DNA from: an uncultured Clostridia bacterium
Lineage (GTDB): Bacteria; Bacillota; Clostridia; Lachnospirales; CAG-274
Direction: 5' to 3'
Assembly: GCA_947628755.1 (NCBI GenBank)
Contig: CANRBC010000010.1
Span: 1 to 64,000, forward strand
Length of the DNA: 64,000 bases
Shown piece by piece: positions 52,474-61,097 of this stretch. The position numbers and the translations under genes were made by a program. How positions within the stretch are numbered: position 1 is the first letter of the stretch; the number at the start of each line of letters is the position of its first letter. The notes under the pieces were generated by a model. That model did not search any database and was not told the origin of the DNA. It worked only from the letters and a program-made list of their open reading frames with translations.

Positions 52474-53847
52474 ATGAGGACTATGGACAGCGCAGACGCC
52501 CAGTACAAAAAAATGACCGAAACACCTATACCCAAGCTGATAATAGAGCTGGGTATACCCACTACCATAAGTATGCTTATAACAAATATATACAATATGG
52601 CGGATACCTTTTTTGTAGGTCAGCTCGGCAGCACAAGCGCCAGCGGCGCAACGGGTATCGTATTCGGTCTTATGTCCATAATACAGGCCTTCGGCTTTAT
52701 GTACGGACAAGGCGCAGGCAGCCTTATTTCAAGACGCCTAGGGCAAAAAGACCCTGAGGACGCAGGCAAATACGCCTCCGTCAGCTTTGCGGCGGCTCTT
52801 ATTTCAGGCGCTTTTATAATGCTGCTTGGCTTTATATTTATGGAACCCTTGCTTACGTTCCTCGGCTCTACGCCTACCATACTTTCATTTGCAAGGGATT
52901 ACGCCGTGTACATACTTATTTCCGCTCCCTTTATGGCAGCCAGCTTTGTGCTCAACAATATACTCCGCTACGAGGGTAAAGCCTTTTTCGCCATGATAGG
53001 TCTTACCACAGGCGGTATACTCAATATGATAGGCGACCCTATATTTATGTTCGGCTGTAATATGGGCATTTCAGGAGCAGGTCTTTCTACTGCCCTTTCT
53101 CAGATAATCAGCTTTTCTATACTGCTGTTTATGTTCATCAGCGGAAAAACACAGAGCAAGCTCTCAATACGCAATCTCACAGAGCCATTTTCAAGGCTTC
53201 TGGAAATAATAAAGACAGGCTTCCCCTCTATGGCAAGGCAGGGCTTTGCCAGTATAGCCACAATGCTTCTGAACAATCAGGCGGCTACCTTCGGAGGCGA
53301 TGCGGCTGTGGCAGCCATGAGTATAGTAAGCAGAATAAATATGTTCATATTTGCCGTAGGTCTTGGCATAGGTCAGGGCTTCCAGCCTGTTGCTGGCTAT
53401 AACTACGGCGCAAGGAAGTATTCCCGCGTCAAGAAGGGCTATTTCTTCACAATGGCGGCAGGCGGTGTGCTTATAGGCACTCTTGCTGTAATAGGACTTA
53501 TATTCTCAGGCGGAGTTGTAGCCATATTCAGAGATGACCCCCAGGTAATAGAAATAGGCACTCTTGCCATGAGATTCCATTGTCTTGCGCTTTTTGTGCA
53601 GCCTGTATGCGTCTGCTCCAATATGCTTTTCCAGAGCGTGGGCAAAAGCGGAAGAGCGACCTTTACGGCAATACTGCGAAGCGGACTTTATTTTCTTCCC
53701 ATTATTGCCATACTCCCCCATTTCATAGGAGTGCTTGGCGTACAGACGGCTCAGCCTATTGCGGATTTCATGACGTTTCTGACTGTTATACCTATAGCGG
53801 CTCTCTTTATAAAATCCCTGCCAAAGGACGGAGCAGAGCCTGTGTAA
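52474..53847 (+). CDS. MATE-family multidrug efflux transporter
   Basis: 457 residues from the ATG at 52474 (GGGAGG 7 nt upstream; the ORF from 52432 has no site). Twelve membrane helices are arranged as two MATE halves, with TPIPKLIIELGIPTTISMLI at the start and FPSMARQGFASIATMLLNNQ opening the second half near 250. It exports drugs or metabolites by Na+ or H+ antiport. It is 94 nt after tRNA-Ser and followed by the dispersed hairpin. Substrate not decidable. Confidence 0.92.
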   Translation: MRTMDSADAQYKKMTETPIPKLIIELGIPTTISMLITNIYNMADTFFVGQLGSTSASGATGIVFGLMSIIQAFGFMYGQGAGSLISRRLGQKDPEDAGKYASVSFAAALISGAFIMLLGFIFMEPLLTFLGSTPTILSFARDYAVYILISAPFMAASFVLNNILRYEGKAFFAMIGLTTGGILNMIGDPIFMFGCNMGISGAGLSTALSQIISFSILLFMFISGKTQSKLSIRNLTEPFSRLLEIIKTGFPSMARQGFASIATMLLNNQAATFGGDAAVAAMSIVSRINMFIFAVGLGIGQGFQPVAGYNYGARKYSRVKKGYFFTMAAGGVLIGTLAVIGLIFSGGVVAIFRDDPQVIEIGTLAMRFHCLALFVQPVCVCSNMLFQSVGKSGRATFTAILRSGLYFLPIIAILPHFIGVLGVQTAQPIADFMTFLTVIPIAALFIKSLPKDGAEPV

Positions 53848-53867
53848 ATAATATTTTGTAAACAAGA

Positions 53868-53916
53868 GAGCTGTCACATTATGACTTATGGGCAAAAAGT
53901 CGTAATGCGGCGGCTC
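53868..53916. repeat. dispersed operon-end hairpin, copy 3
   Basis: GAGCTGTCACATTATGAC pairs with GTCGTAATGCGGCGGCTC, allowing a few GU or mismatched pairs. It lies 20 nt past the MATE stop. Confidence 0.7.
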
Positions 53917-53961
53917 TTTGATTTAAGGGAAAATTTTTTGTTTATACACAATAGAATTACA

Positions 53962-54220
53962 TCGACCCTTCAGTCAGCCCCGCCATAAGCTATTCGTTAC
54001 ACTTAGCTGTAGCCGAGGCTGACAGCTCCCCTTCTCGTAAGGGGAGCCTTAGGTATACGCTTTCTAAAGGCTTTAATAATGTTGAAAAATTAACTTTATT
54101 ACTAACTAAAAAATGAGAAGAATGTACTCCTGAGCTTCCCCTTCAGAGAAGGGGAAGTGACAGCCCAACCATTTCTGTGAGTTAAAAATACCTTTGCATT
54201 GGGCTGTCGATAGGGTCGAC
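53962..54220. repeat. MITE-like dispersed repeat, copy B
   Basis: It is bounded by TCGACCC and GGGTCGA. Inside are the same nested palindromic blocks as copy C, largely in the opposite order: GACAGCTCCCCTT.../AAGGGGAGCC, then CTTCCCCTTC.../GAAGGGGAAG and GACAGCCCAA.../TTGGGCTGTC. Noncoding. Confidence 0.72.
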
Positions 54221-54346
54221 TTTACTCACTATTAGTATATCACTCTACAAAGACAATGTTTCGCCTAATCAAAAATCCAACTCACCCCTATTTTTTATTT
54301 AAAACGGGCACAATAGCTATATAGCAGCTTAAAGGAGGAATGACCT

Positions 54347-54883
54347 ACGGAGCAGCAGCTTATAAGCTATTGTGCGCCTACTCTTGCAGGCATTAAAACA
54401 GGGAGTATATTTAATACAAATATAACAGGCGCCGAGGAAAAAACACGGGAAATAAACAGAAAATTTAATTATAAGGATATGTATGCGACAATACTTACAA
54501 GGAGAAATGATGCTTCTCTAATATATGTATACCGCAGAAAAAAGCTCGCCTATGATTTGAGCAGACCCGAATGTCTGTCCTTTATGAGAAATCTCGGCTA
54601 TTGGGGCGGCTGTATAGACTATATAGAGCGCCTAAAGGAAAGGCTGATGTGTCACGAGGACTTTCCCCATGAAATAGGACTGTTTCTCGGCTATCCCCTT
54701 GGGGATGTTATGGGATTTATAGAAAACAAGGGGAGAAACGCCTTGCTCTGCGGCTGCCGTAAGGTATATGTAAACAAAGCCGCCGCCGAAAAGCAATTCA
54801 GTATGTATCAAAAATGCACACGCATTTATTCAAGACTGTTTGAAAGCGGCTTTGACATTGAGAGGCTTGTGGTAAAAGGATAA
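54347..54883 (+). CDS. DUF3793-family protein, apparent ACG start
   Basis: From ACG at 54347 the frame gives 178 residues beginning (M)EQQLISYCAPTLAGIKTGS, the conserved start of DUF3793 proteins. AGGAGG lies 8 nt upstream of this ACG, correct spacing for a start. The first in-frame ATG (54479) would delete the conserved N-terminus and has no ribosome site. The ATG at 54340 is in another frame. The C-terminal half has HEIGLFLGYPLGDVMGFIEN typical of the family. Function is unknown; soluble, with conserved Cys. ACG may be a rare start or an ATG-to-ACG mutation. Confidence 0.8.
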   Translation, partial: TEQQLISYCAPTLAGIKTGSIFNTNITGAEEKTREINRKFNYKDMYATILTRRNDASLIYVYRRKKLAYDLSRPECLSFMRNLGYWGGCIDYIERLKERLMCHEDFPHEIGLFLGYPLGDVMGFIENKGRNALLCGCRKVYVNKAAAEKQFSMYQKCTRIYSRLFESGFDIERLVVKG

Positions 54884-54935
54884 GCAGCTCTTTCGGACTA
54901 TAAAAATAATTTTTTCAAAAAATTTTGCGATTATA

Positions 54936-54964
54936 TTGACATAACGTCAGAACAGTGCTATTAT
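54936..54964 (+). promoter_or_regulatory. promoter of the TetR-redox operon
   Basis: Perfect TTGACA (54936-54941), 17 nt, TATTAT (54959-54964). Confidence 0.72.
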
Positions 54965-54972
54965 AATTATAC

Positions 54973-54985
54973 TGACACTGTGTCA
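54973..54985 (+). promoter_or_regulatory. candidate TetR operator
   Basis: TGACACTGTGTCA, a perfect palindrome around its central base, lies just downstream of the -10 box of the TetR gene's own promoter. A related half-site TGACA...GTCAG overlaps the -35. Autoregulation is inferred. Confidence 0.55.
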
Positions 54986-55111
54986 TAATGTGGTGTCGCT
55001 ATACAAGTAATGCTCAATAAATATCAAGCCTATGCCAAAGGTCTGCAAGGGTATTTGACACTTTGGATAGGGAGCAGAGCAAAAACAGTCGAAAAGATAA
55101 GGAGATATACT

Positions 55112-55738
55112 ATGCCAAAAGGATCCCCCGAGCTTACAAACGCAAGAAAAGAAGAAATAGTAAACGCCTGCGAAAAGCTGTATCATACCATGAGCTTTAA
55201 GGAAATAACCATTAAAGAAATAGGAGAGGTCACCAGCTTTACGCGAACCTCCATATACAATTATTTTCACACAAAGGAGGAAATTTTCCTTGCGCTTCTT
55301 ACAAGGGAGTATGAATATTGGATAGCAGACCTCAAAGCTATTCGCGAAAAATACGAAAGCCTTACAGCAGACGGATTTGCCGACAAAATGGCGCGTTCTC
55401 TGGAAAATCGTCCTCAGCTTTTGAAAATACTGTCCATGAATCATTACGATATGGAGGAAAACAGCCGTATAGAGTATCTTACCGCTATGAAGGTAGCATA
55501 CGGCAGCTCAATAAAAGCCGTAAACCATTGTCTTGACAAGTTTTTCCCTTATATGACAGACAAGGAAAAGCAAAACTTTATATATGTATTTTTCCCTTTT
55601 ATGTTTGGTATATATCCCTATACCGTAGTTACCGAAAAGCAAAGAGAGGCTATGGAGGGAGCAAGGGTCGATTATGTTTTTATGTCGATATATGAGCTGA
55701 TATACGATTGTATACGAAATTTATTAAAGGAGGAATAA
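55112..55738 (+). CDS. TetR-family transcriptional regulator
   Basis: 208 residues from the ATG at 55112 (AAGGAG 7 nt upstream); the ORF from 55010 would start within the promoter leader. The N-terminal helix-turn-helix (EITIKEIGEVTSFTRTSIYN, about 33-52, then YFHTKEEIFLALL) is typical; the C-terminal ligand domain is unassigned. It leads an operon of flavodoxin-like, aldo/keto reductase, cupin and flavodoxin lipoprotein genes and probably represses them through the palindrome at 54973. Confidence 0.92.
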   Translation: MPKGSPELTNARKEEIVNACEKLYHTMSFKEITIKEIGEVTSFTRTSIYNYFHTKEEIFLALLTREYEYWIADLKAIREKYESLTADGFADKMARSLENRPQLLKILSMNHYDMEENSRIEYLTAMKVAYGSSIKAVNHCLDKFFPYMTDKEKQNFIYVFFPFMFGIYPYTVVTEKQREAMEGARVDYVFMSIYELIYDCIRNLLKEE

Positions 55739-55742
55739 TAAA

Positions 55743-56276
55743 ATGAAAATCGTTGTAATAAAAGGCAGCCCCCACAAAAACGGCTCGTCAAATATGCTTG
55801 CAAAGCAATTTATAAAGGGCGCAAAGGAAAATGGTCACGATATAACAGAAATCGATGCGGCGCATATTAATATACACCCCTGTATAGGCTGCGACTTCTG
55901 CGGCATGAACGGAGAATGTTCACAAAAGGACGATAACAGACAGATAAGAGACGCTTTGCTTTCAGCGGATATGGCTGTATTTGTGACACCCGTATATTAC
56001 TTCGGAATGTCCGCCCAGCTTAAAATGGTTATAGACCGTTTTTACAGCTATACAATGAAGCTCTCTGCAAAGCATCTGAAAACAGCCCTTATTACAGCCG
56101 CTTGGGATTCAAATGATGATGTTATGCCCTATCTTGCAGAGCATTACAAAAAGCTGTGCAGATATATGAACTTTACGGATATGGGCATGATATTGGGCAC
56201 AGGCTGCGGCACTCCCTCTATGACCGCAGGCAGCATACATAATGAAGAAGCATATAGACTTGGAAAATCCATATAA
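55743..56276 (+). CDS. NADPH-dependent FMN reductase-like flavoprotein
   Basis: The 177-residue protein starts with the flavodoxin-fold FMN loop VVIKGSPHKNGSSNMLAKQF (near 4-23). A Cys cluster IHPCIGCDFCGMNGEC (about 47-62), often seen in iron-sulfur flavoprotein-like reductases, follows, then PVYYFGMSAQLKMVIDRF (near 80-97). It likely reduces FMN or small electron acceptors. It is 4 nt after tetR. The Cys cluster could bind metal, but that is inference. Confidence 0.88.
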   Translation: MKIVVIKGSPHKNGSSNMLAKQFIKGAKENGHDITEIDAAHINIHPCIGCDFCGMNGECSQKDDNRQIRDALLSADMAVFVTPVYYFGMSAQLKMVIDRFYSYTMKLSAKHLKTALITAAWDSNDDVMPYLAEHYKKLCRYMNFTDMGMILGTGCGTPSMTAGSIHNEEAYRLGKSI

Positions 56277-56291
56277 AAAGGAGCTTTGAAA

Positions 56292-57302
56292 ATGAAATAT
56301 GTAAAATTAGGCAAATCGGAGCTGAATGTTTCCCGTATATGTATGGGCTGTATGGGCTTTGGCAACGCCTCAACAGGGCAGCACAGCTGGACTGTTGACG
56401 AGGAGCAGACAAGGGAAATAATAAAACACGGCTTGGATATGGGAATAAATTTCTATGATACCGCCATAGTCTATCAGAACGGCACAAGCGAACATTATGT
56501 AGGCAAGGCGTTGAGAGATTTTGCAAAGCGCGAGGACTATGTAATAGCCACAAAATTTACTCCCAGAACACAGGATGAAATAGACAACAATATAAGCGGA
56601 CAGCAGCATATTGAAAGCTACTTAAATCAAAGCCTTGAAAATCTGGGTATGGATTATGTTGACCTCTATATTTACCATATGTGGGACTATCATACGCCTA
56701 TGGAGGAAATAATGGAGGGACTTCATAGGGCGGTAAAATCGGGAAAGACGCGCTATATAGGCATTTCCAACTGCTTTGCATGGCAGCTTGCAAAAGCGAA
56801 CTTCTATGCAAGGGAAAACGGTCTTACGGAGTTTATATCCGTGCAGGGGCATTATAACCTTATCGCAAGAGAGGAGGAAAGGGAAATGATACCCTTCTGC
56901 AGGGATCAGAATATCGCCCTTACGCCTTACAGCGCCCTTGCAAGCGGCAGACTTTCAAGACATTCGGGAGAAAGCACAAAGCGCTTTGAGGAGGATTCAT
57001 ACGCGCGCTTTAAGTACGACAAAACTGCCGAGGCAGACGGAAAAATAATAAAGCGTGTAGAGGAGCTTGCTGAAAAGAGAAACGTATCCATGACTGAAAT
57101 ATCATTGGCTTGGCTTCTTACAAGGGTAGATTCGCCTGTCGTAGGCGCAACAAAGCCTTATCACATAGACGGAGCGGTAAAAGCCGTTGATATTGAGCTT
57201 ACAGATGAGGAAATAAATTATCTGGAGGAGTTGTATGTTCCCCACGCCTTGGCGGGAGTTATGGCGCAGAACGGCAAACAAAAAGCAGGAAATGTAGTAT
57301 AA
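56292..57302 (+). CDS. aldo/keto reductase
   Basis: 336 residues from the ATG at 56292; the TTG at 56286 is upstream but less likely. The TIM-barrel AKR motifs are MGINFYDTAIVYQNG (Asp/Tyr tetrad near 50-60), VIATKF (Lys near 85), DYVDLYIYHMWD (His), and the NADP region RYIGISNCFAWQ and VVGATKP near 285. It reduces aldehydes or ketones with NADPH. The adjacency to flavoproteins suggests a detoxification or redox-balance set under TetR control. Confidence 0.92.
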   Translation: MKYVKLGKSELNVSRICMGCMGFGNASTGQHSWTVDEEQTREIIKHGLDMGINFYDTAIVYQNGTSEHYVGKALRDFAKREDYVIATKFTPRTQDEIDNNISGQQHIESYLNQSLENLGMDYVDLYIYHMWDYHTPMEEIMEGLHRAVKSGKTRYIGISNCFAWQLAKANFYARENGLTEFISVQGHYNLIAREEEREMIPFCRDQNIALTPYSALASGRLSRHSGESTKRFEEDSYARFKYDKTAEADGKIIKRVEELAEKRNVSMTEISLAWLLTRVDSPVVGATKPYHIDGAVKAVDIELTDEEINYLEELYVPHALAGVMAQNGKQKAGNVV

Positions 57303-57323
57303 AGCATGAAAGGAGAATAAAAA

Positions 57324-58082
57324 ATGAAAAACAAAATAACACAGACAGCAGGAAGAGATCAGCTTGGCAGCTTTGCTCCCGATTTTGCTCACTTTAACGA
57401 CGATGTGCTTTTCGGAGAAAACTGGAACAATGAGGACATAGACTTAAAGACGCGCTGCATTATTACAGTCGTTGCCCTTATGTCATCGGGGATAACAGAT
57501 TCCTCTCTGACATATCATCTTGAAAATGCCAAGGCTCACGGCGTTACAAAGGCGGAGATAGCGGCTATAATTACCCATATAGGCTTTTATGTAGGCTGGC
57601 CGAAGGCTTGGGCAGTTTTCCGTCTTGCCCTTGGCGTATGGAAGGAAAAGGAGGCTGAGCTTAGCGAAAAGGACAAATATCAGAACACAATACTTTTCCC
57701 CATAGGCGAGCCTAACGACGCCTTTGCAAAGTATTTCATAGGTCAGAGCTACCTTTCTCCCGTATCAAAGGAGCAGGTGGGAGTATTCAATGTGACCTTT
57801 GAGCCTAAATGTCGCAACAACTGGCATATACACCACGCAGACAAAGGCGGCGGTCAGATACTTATATGTGTAGGCGGTCGCGGATATTATCAGGAATGGG
57901 GCAAGGATGCCGTAGAAATGAAGTCCGGCGACTGCATAAATATCCCTGCTGGCGTAAAGCATTGGCACGGCGCAGCTCCCGACAGCTGGTTTTCACATCT
58001 TGCCATAGAAGTACCCGGCGAAAATACATCTAATGAATGGCTTGAGCCTGTTGACGATGAACAATACAAGGATTTGAAGTAA
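57324..58082 (+). CDS. carboxymuconolactone decarboxylase-like/cupin fusion protein
   Basis: The 252-residue protein has an AhpD/CMD-type helical domain (about 5-105: TRCIITVVALMSSGITDSSL, EIAAIITHIGFYVGWPKAW) without the CxxC of active peroxidases. A C-terminal cupin (about 130-235) carries the metal motif CRNNWHIHHADKGGGQ...GDCINIPAGVKHWHG. CMD-cupin fusions are common beside aldo/keto reductases and flavodoxins in anaerobes. The reaction is unknown; metal binding is likely from the His set. Confidence 0.88.
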   Translation: MKNKITQTAGRDQLGSFAPDFAHFNDDVLFGENWNNEDIDLKTRCIITVVALMSSGITDSSLTYHLENAKAHGVTKAEIAAIITHIGFYVGWPKAWAVFRLALGVWKEKEAELSEKDKYQNTILFPIGEPNDAFAKYFIGQSYLSPVSKEQVGVFNVTFEPKCRNNWHIHHADKGGGQILICVGGRGYYQEWGKDAVEMKSGDCINIPAGVKHWHGAAPDSWFSHLAIEVPGENTSNEWLEPVDDEQYKDLK

Positions 58083-58094
58083 GGAGAGTTTAAA

Positions 58095-58730
58095 ATGAAG
58101 CATTTGTATTTGGTATTATCGGCATTATTGATTGCCTGCTTCCTTTGCGCCTGTGCTTCTGGCGGTGACAAGGAAACCGTACAAAACACAACCGCAGTAC
58201 AGGAAGCCGATAAAACATCAGAAAACACAGCGGATAAGGGCGGAAAAACCCTTGTGGCGTATTTTTCCGCAACGGGAAACACAAAGGCTGTTGCCGAAAA
58301 GATAGGGGAAACAACAGGCGCGGATATTTTTGAAATAGTTCCTGCTGTGCCTTATACGGAAGCGGATCTTAACTACGGAGATGACAACAGCCGTGCAACT
58401 GCCGAGCAGAACGACGACAGCGCACGCCCTGAGATTTCGGGAGCAATAGAGAATATGGAGGAGTACGATACCGTCTTTATAGGCTATCCTATATGGTGGG
58501 GACAAGCGCCTAAGATAATGTATACCTTTATGGAAAGCTATGATTTTAACGGCAAAACCGTAATTCCCTTCTGTACCTCCGGCAGCAGTCCCATAGGCTC
58601 AAGCGCCGAAAATATGCAAAGCCTTACAACAGGCGCAAATTGGCTTGAGGGTCAGCGTTTTAGCGGCGGCGCAGGGGAAGACGAAATAAATGAATGGATA
58701 GATAGCCTTGGAGTGAGCTTTGCAGAGTAA
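58095..58730 (+). CDS. flavodoxin-domain lipoprotein
   Basis: The 211-residue protein has a lipoprotein signal (hydrophobic run then LCAC near residue 18), a Thr/Asp-rich linker, and a flavodoxin domain from about 52: TLVAYFSATGNTKAVAEKIG (FMN phosphate loop) and IGYPIWWGQAPKIMYTFME. An extracytoplasmic flavodoxin may pass electrons at the membrane surface. It is the last gene of the TetR operon; a MITE-like repeat follows. Confidence 0.9.
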   Translation: MKHLYLVLSALLIACFLCACASGGDKETVQNTTAVQEADKTSENTADKGGKTLVAYFSATGNTKAVAEKIGETTGADIFEIVPAVPYTEADLNYGDDNSRATAEQNDDSARPEISGAIENMEEYDTVFIGYPIWWGQAPKIMYTFMESYDFNGKTVIPFCTSGSSPIGSSAENMQSLTTGANWLEGQRFSGGAGEDEINEWIDSLGVSFAE

Positions 58731-58797
58731 ATTATTATGTGTTCGGAAGGGGTCTGTGGTGTTGAATTTTTGTTTAGCGTAGTAAAGTCGACCCTAT

Positions 58798-59088
58798 CGG
58801 CAGCCCAATGCAAGAGTAATCTCAATTCAAGGAAATGGTTGGGCTGCCACTTCCTTGGTTGCTTAGGCGAGCAGTAACACGAAGTGTTACGACCAGCCCC
58901 TTCTCTGAAGGGGAAGCTCAGGAATACGTCTTTCTTATTTCTTAGTTAGTAATAAAGCTAATTTTTCAACATTATTTAATCCCTTAGGCAGCGTACACAT
59001 AAGGCTCCCCTTAGGAGAAGGGGAGCTGGCAGGCACGTCAAAAATTTCAGATTAATATATTTTTGAATGTGCCTGACTGAAGGGTCGA
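58798..59088. repeat. MITE-like dispersed repeat, copy C
   Basis: Bounded by TCGACCC and GGGTCGA. It combines the block seen in copy B (CGGCAGCCCAA.../TTGGGCTGCC, CTTCTCTGAAGGGGAAG) with the block seen in copy A (GGCTCCCCTTA.../AAGGGGAGC and CAGGCACGT.../GTGCCTG, about 59008-59079). It shows the family is modular. Noncoding. Confidence 0.75.
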
Positions 59089-59123
59089 TACTCGTCTAAA
59101 CAAAAATTTATCCATAAATAAAA

Positions 59124-59165
59124 CTGCCGCATTATGGTATTTTTAATAAACCATAATGCGGCAGC
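59124..59165. repeat. dispersed operon-end hairpin, copy 4
   Basis: CTGCCGCATTATGG and CCATAATGCGGCAG form a perfect 14-bp stem, 3 nt past the stop of the minus-strand gene at 59168. The lower stem is the same as in copies 1-3 but the upper stem bases change together (GAC/GTC to GG/CC), a compensatory change that supports selection for the hairpin. Confidence 0.75.
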
Positions 59166-59167
59166 TC

Positions 59168-59428
59168 CTATTTGAATTTTTTCCAATATTCATCTATATT
59201 GCCTTTTTCGACTGCCTCCAGATATTCGTCTGCTATATCGAATATCTCGCTTTCGTCTGCTATGCCGAATTTTGCTTTATCTCCGGAGCCGTATACGTTA
59301 GGCTTTTTAGCAGGACCTTGCAGCCATTTTCTGAAGCCCTGCTCCCATATTTCAGCGCCGCTTTCGCCTATTTCCTCATAGCACACAAGCTCCTCCTTCA
59401 CCTCGTATATAAAGTCCTCTATGCTCAT
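59168..59428 (-). CDS. small acidic soluble protein, unknown function
   Basis: 86 residues from the ATG at 59428, 1 nt past the ruvB stop; the longer ORF to 59494 would overlap ruvB. It is acidic and helical (MSIEDFIYEVKEELVCYEEI...), with no recognised domain. Coupling to ruvB places it in the ruvAB operon, but a repair role is only a guess. Confidence 0.7.
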   Translation of the reverse strand: MSIEDFIYEVKEELVCYEEIGESGAEIWEQGFRKWLQGPAKKPNVYGSGDKAKFGIADESEIFDIADEYLEAVEKGNIDEYWKKFK

Positions 59429-59429
59429 T

Positions 59430-60467
59430 TTAATCAATGATTTCCCCTCCCAGCAGCTTAAGTCCAAAGTAATTATAGGCAGACATTGTGGCAACTCTGC
59501 CCCTTGGGGTTCTCTTAATAAAGCCCTGCTGTATAAGATAAGGCTCGTATACGTCCTCTATTGTCTCCGCCTCCTCGCCTATGGAAACGGCAAGAGTTTC
59601 AAGTCCCACAGGACCGCCGTCGAACTTCTCTATCATACAGCGCAGAAGCTCCTTGTCTATAATATCCAGTCCGTTCTTGTCCACCTCAAGTATATCCAGA
59701 CTTTCCTTTGCAACATTTTCGGTAATGACGCCGCCATACTTCACCTGGGCAAAATCCCTTACTCTTTTCAGAAGCCTGTTGGCAACACGGGGAGTTCCTC
59801 TGGAGCGTCTTGCCAGCTCATAAGCGCCATTGTCGTCTATTTCTATATTAAGCACATTGGCAGAGCGCTTTACAATAGTCGCCAGCTCGTCGGCAGAATA
59901 CAGCTCCAAGCGGCTTATAACGCCGAAACGGTCTCTGAGAGGCGCTGTCAGAAGTCCTATCCTTGTAGTAGCGCCTACAAGAGTAAATCTTGGCAAATCT
60001 ATTCTTATGCTCTTGGCGTCTGCTCCCTTGCCTATTACAATATCCAGCACATAGTCCTCCATAGCGGGATAAAGCACCTCCTCTATAAGGCGGTTTACCC
60101 TGTGTATCTCGTCTATGAAAAGAATATCCCCCTCGTTGAGATTATTCAGTATTGCCGCCATATCCCCTGGGCGTTCTATGGCAGGACCGGAGGTCACCTT
60201 AATATGAGCGTTCATCTCATTGGCTATTATATTGGCAAGAGTGGTCTTGCCCAAGCCGGGAGGACCGTACAAAAGCACATGGTCAAGGCTTTCGCCTCTC
60301 TGCCTTGCCGCCTCCATATACACCCTCATATTTTCCTTTACCTTTGTCTGTCCCACATAGGTATCAAGGCTCATAGGTCTTAATGTAAGCTCGGTCTCCC
60401 TGTCGTCGGGGCGCATATCCGGAGCAATTATTCTGTTTTCTCCTGTGTTAAGTATTCTCTTTTCCAT
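59430..60467 (-). CDS. ruvB: Holliday junction branch-migration helicase RuvB
   Basis: The 345-residue AAA+ motor has Walker [13 protein letters not shown] (near 64-75), Walker [10 protein letters not shown] (near 115), sensor 1 [11 protein letters not shown] and a C-terminal winged helix ([29 protein letters not shown]). Loaded by RuvA, it drives branch migration of Holliday junctions in recombination repair. Length and all motifs are complete. It follows ruvA by 9 nt. Confidence 0.98.
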   Translation of the reverse strand: MEKRILNTGENRIIAPDMRPDDRETELTLRPMSLDTYVGQTKVKENMRVYMEAARQRGESLDHVLLYGPPGLGKTTLANIIANEMNAHIKVTSGPAIERPGDMAAILNNLNEGDILFIDEIHRVNRLIEEVLYPAMEDYVLDIVIGKGADAKSIRIDLPRFTLVGATTRIGLLTAPLRDRFGVISRLELYSADELATIVKRSANVLNIEIDDNGAYELARRSRGTPRVANRLLKRVRDFAQVKYGGVITENVAKESLDILEVDKNGLDIIDKELLRCMIEKFDGGPVGLETLAVSIGEEAETIEDVYEPYLIQQGFIKRTPRGRVATMSAYNYFGLKLLGGEIID

Positions 60468-60476
60468 AACTCACCC

Positions 60477-61070
60477 TTAATACAATGCCTTTAACGCCAG
60501 CTTTATTATATCTCCGCTTGTCATACCCTCTTTATATACCGAATCCACAGCCTTTGCAGCTTCGCTTCTGCTGTATCCAAGCACAAGAAGTCCCGCAAGA
60601 GCGTCGGATTTTTCCGTATTGTCTGTATGAACGGATATATTTACGCCTGTTTCTACCGAGCCTATATCCTCGTTTACCTTATCTCTCAGTTCAAGAGCTA
60701 TTCTTTCAGCCATTTTTTTGCCAACGCCCTTGCCGGAGGACAGAGTTTTTATGTCGTTGGAGGCTACTGCCAGAGCTATCTCTCCGGGACTGAGTACCGA
60801 AAGCACAGCCAAAGCGCCCTTTGGACCTACGCCGTTTACCGTTATGAGCATATTGAACATATCAAGCTCCTCTCTGCTCATAAAGCCAAAAAGAGTAACT
60901 CCATCCTCCTTGACATTCATATATGTAAATATTTTTACTGTTTCGTTTATATGGGGAAGTCTTGTAAGAGTATTGGCGGAAATGCCGATATTGTAGCCTA
61001 TGCCGTTGTTGTCCACAATAATGGAATCTCTGCCTATATACACAAGCTCACCCTTTATATAGCTTATCAT
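60477..61070 (-). CDS. ruvA: Holliday junction DNA-binding protein RuvA
   Basis: The 197-residue protein has the OB-fold start MISYIKGELVYIGRDSIIVD, helix-hairpin-helix motifs (LITVNGVGPKGALAVLS near 73-89; LSSGKGVGKKMAERIALELR near 109-128) and the C-terminal RuvB-contact domain (DALAGLLVLGYSRSEAAKAV). It binds four-way junctions as a tetramer and recruits RuvB. It starts 27 nt after the zinc-ribbon membrane protein gene. Confidence 0.98.
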   Translation of the reverse strand: MISYIKGELVYIGRDSIIVDNNGIGYNIGISANTLTRLPHINETVKIFTYMNVKEDGVTLFGFMSREELDMFNMLITVNGVGPKGALAVLSVLSPGEIALAVASNDIKTLSSGKGVGKKMAERIALELRDKVNEDIGSVETGVNISVHTDNTEKSDALAGLLVLGYSRSEAAKAVDSVYKEGMTSGDIIKLALKALY

Positions 61071-61097
61071 AGTATCATCCTTTTTATTGCTCGGTCT

